Positions 6,797 to 7,050 of a DNA stretch of 7,050 nt are shown one piece after another. How positions within the stretch are numbered: the first letter of the stretch is position 1; each line of letters begins with the position of its first letter. Source of the stretch: JBHENW01 sp046261875 (GTDB lineage Bacteria > Acidobacteriota > Thermoanaerobaculia > UBA5066 > Gp7-AA6); the NCBI GenBank assembly GCA_046261875.1, contig JBHENW010000146.1:1-7050 (forward strand), in the 5' to 3' direction. Both the position numbers and the translations under genes were made by a program. The notes under the pieces were generated by a model. The model was not told the origin of the DNA. It made no database searches and saw nothing but the letters and a program-made list of their open reading frames with translations.

Positions 6797-7050
6797 CTAG
6801 TTGAGTCCTGCGCGGCGCCGCATCTGCCCGAGGAGGGTTTCAATTCGCGCCTCGATCCGGCCGAAGCGCTCATCGCTCCGGAGCGAATCGAGGAGCGGGC
6901 TCCGGAGCCCAAGTGGCCAGCGCCAGCCGGCCTCGACCGCCCGCTCGAGCCAGCGGAACGCCTCGTCCTTCTCACCCTTGAGGGCTTGGATGCACGCCAT
7001 CTCGAAGGGCACCCTCGAGTCCTGACTACCAGCCTCGAGGAGCCCACGGT
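6797..7050 (-). CDS. TPR-like protein, C-terminal end (gene runs off right edge)
   Basis: Eighty-three C-terminal residues are visible. They include a typical tetratricopeptide-style helix pair (FEMACIQALKGEKDEAFRWL and ERAVEAGWRWP), then SPLLDSLRSDERFGRIEARI and a basic end (QMRRRAGLN). This closing pattern, an A-x-x-x-G-x-x-D-E-A-x-x-x-L-x-x-A-V-x-x-G motif followed by L-x-x-L-R-x-D-x-R-F, is common at the end of acidobacterial kinases and regulators that carry C-terminal TPRs. Whether an N-terminal kinase or DNA-binding domain precedes it cannot be seen. The stop TAG at 6799-6797 lies 14 nt before the start of the kinase-propeller gene, implying co-transcription and possible translational coupling. 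The frame is open to the window edge with no start required inside it. Confidence 0.75.
   Translation of the reverse strand, partial: RGLLEAGSQDSRVPFEMACIQALKGEKDEAFRWLERAVEAGWRWPLGLRSPLLDSLRSDERFGRIEARIETLLGQMRRRAGLN

Overview
The window comes from a GC-rich bacterium, most likely an acidobacterium. That is an inference from gene style: two Ser/Thr kinases open with the stereotyped TL..GARLGPYE(I/V)LS..GAGGMGEVYRA(K/R)DTRL block, one carries a C-terminal TolB/WD40-like propeller ending in LNWTAALKK, and a TPR-type protein lies beside it. Nothing here is a taxonomic marker. I see no tRNA, rRNA, CRISPR array, insertion sequence or phage gene. The window is almost wholly devoted to eukaryote-type protein kinases.

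Layout. (1) 1-709, minus strand: the N-terminal 236 residues of a Ser/Thr kinase that runs off the left edge. (2) 710-879: a divergent intergenic region holding the signals for genes on both sides. (3) 880-2994, plus strand: a membrane receptor kinase with TM - periplasmic CHASE domain - TM - cytoplasmic Ser/Thr kinase, followed 26 nt later by a 104-residue protein of unknown function (3021-3335), probably co-transcribed. (4) 3336-3623: a gap between convergent genes, with a hairpin and a possible gene scrap. (5) 3624-7050, minus strand: an apparent operon, read right to left. It contains the C-terminal end of a TPR-like protein (6797-7050), a kinase-TM-propeller protein (4088-6782), and a small probably exported protein (3624-4062).

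The two downstream genes of the right-hand operon each contain one apparent single-base insertion that breaks an otherwise convincing reading frame, at about 4465-4468 and about 3943-3945. Removing one base at each restores 897 and 145 codons that fit protein-family expectations. These may be assembly errors or true inactivating mutations; the sequence alone cannot decide. The most unusual gene is the CHASE-Ser/Thr kinase fusion. CHASE sensors are best known on histidine kinases and on cyclic-nucleotide enzymes. Here one appears to feed directly into a kinase domain with all its catalytic motifs present.

Together the genes suggest a signalling locus: one two-TM receptor kinase reading an extracytoplasmic small-molecule cue, and two cytoplasm-facing kinases of a different, closely paralogous subfamily. 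No substrates are identifiable from the window.
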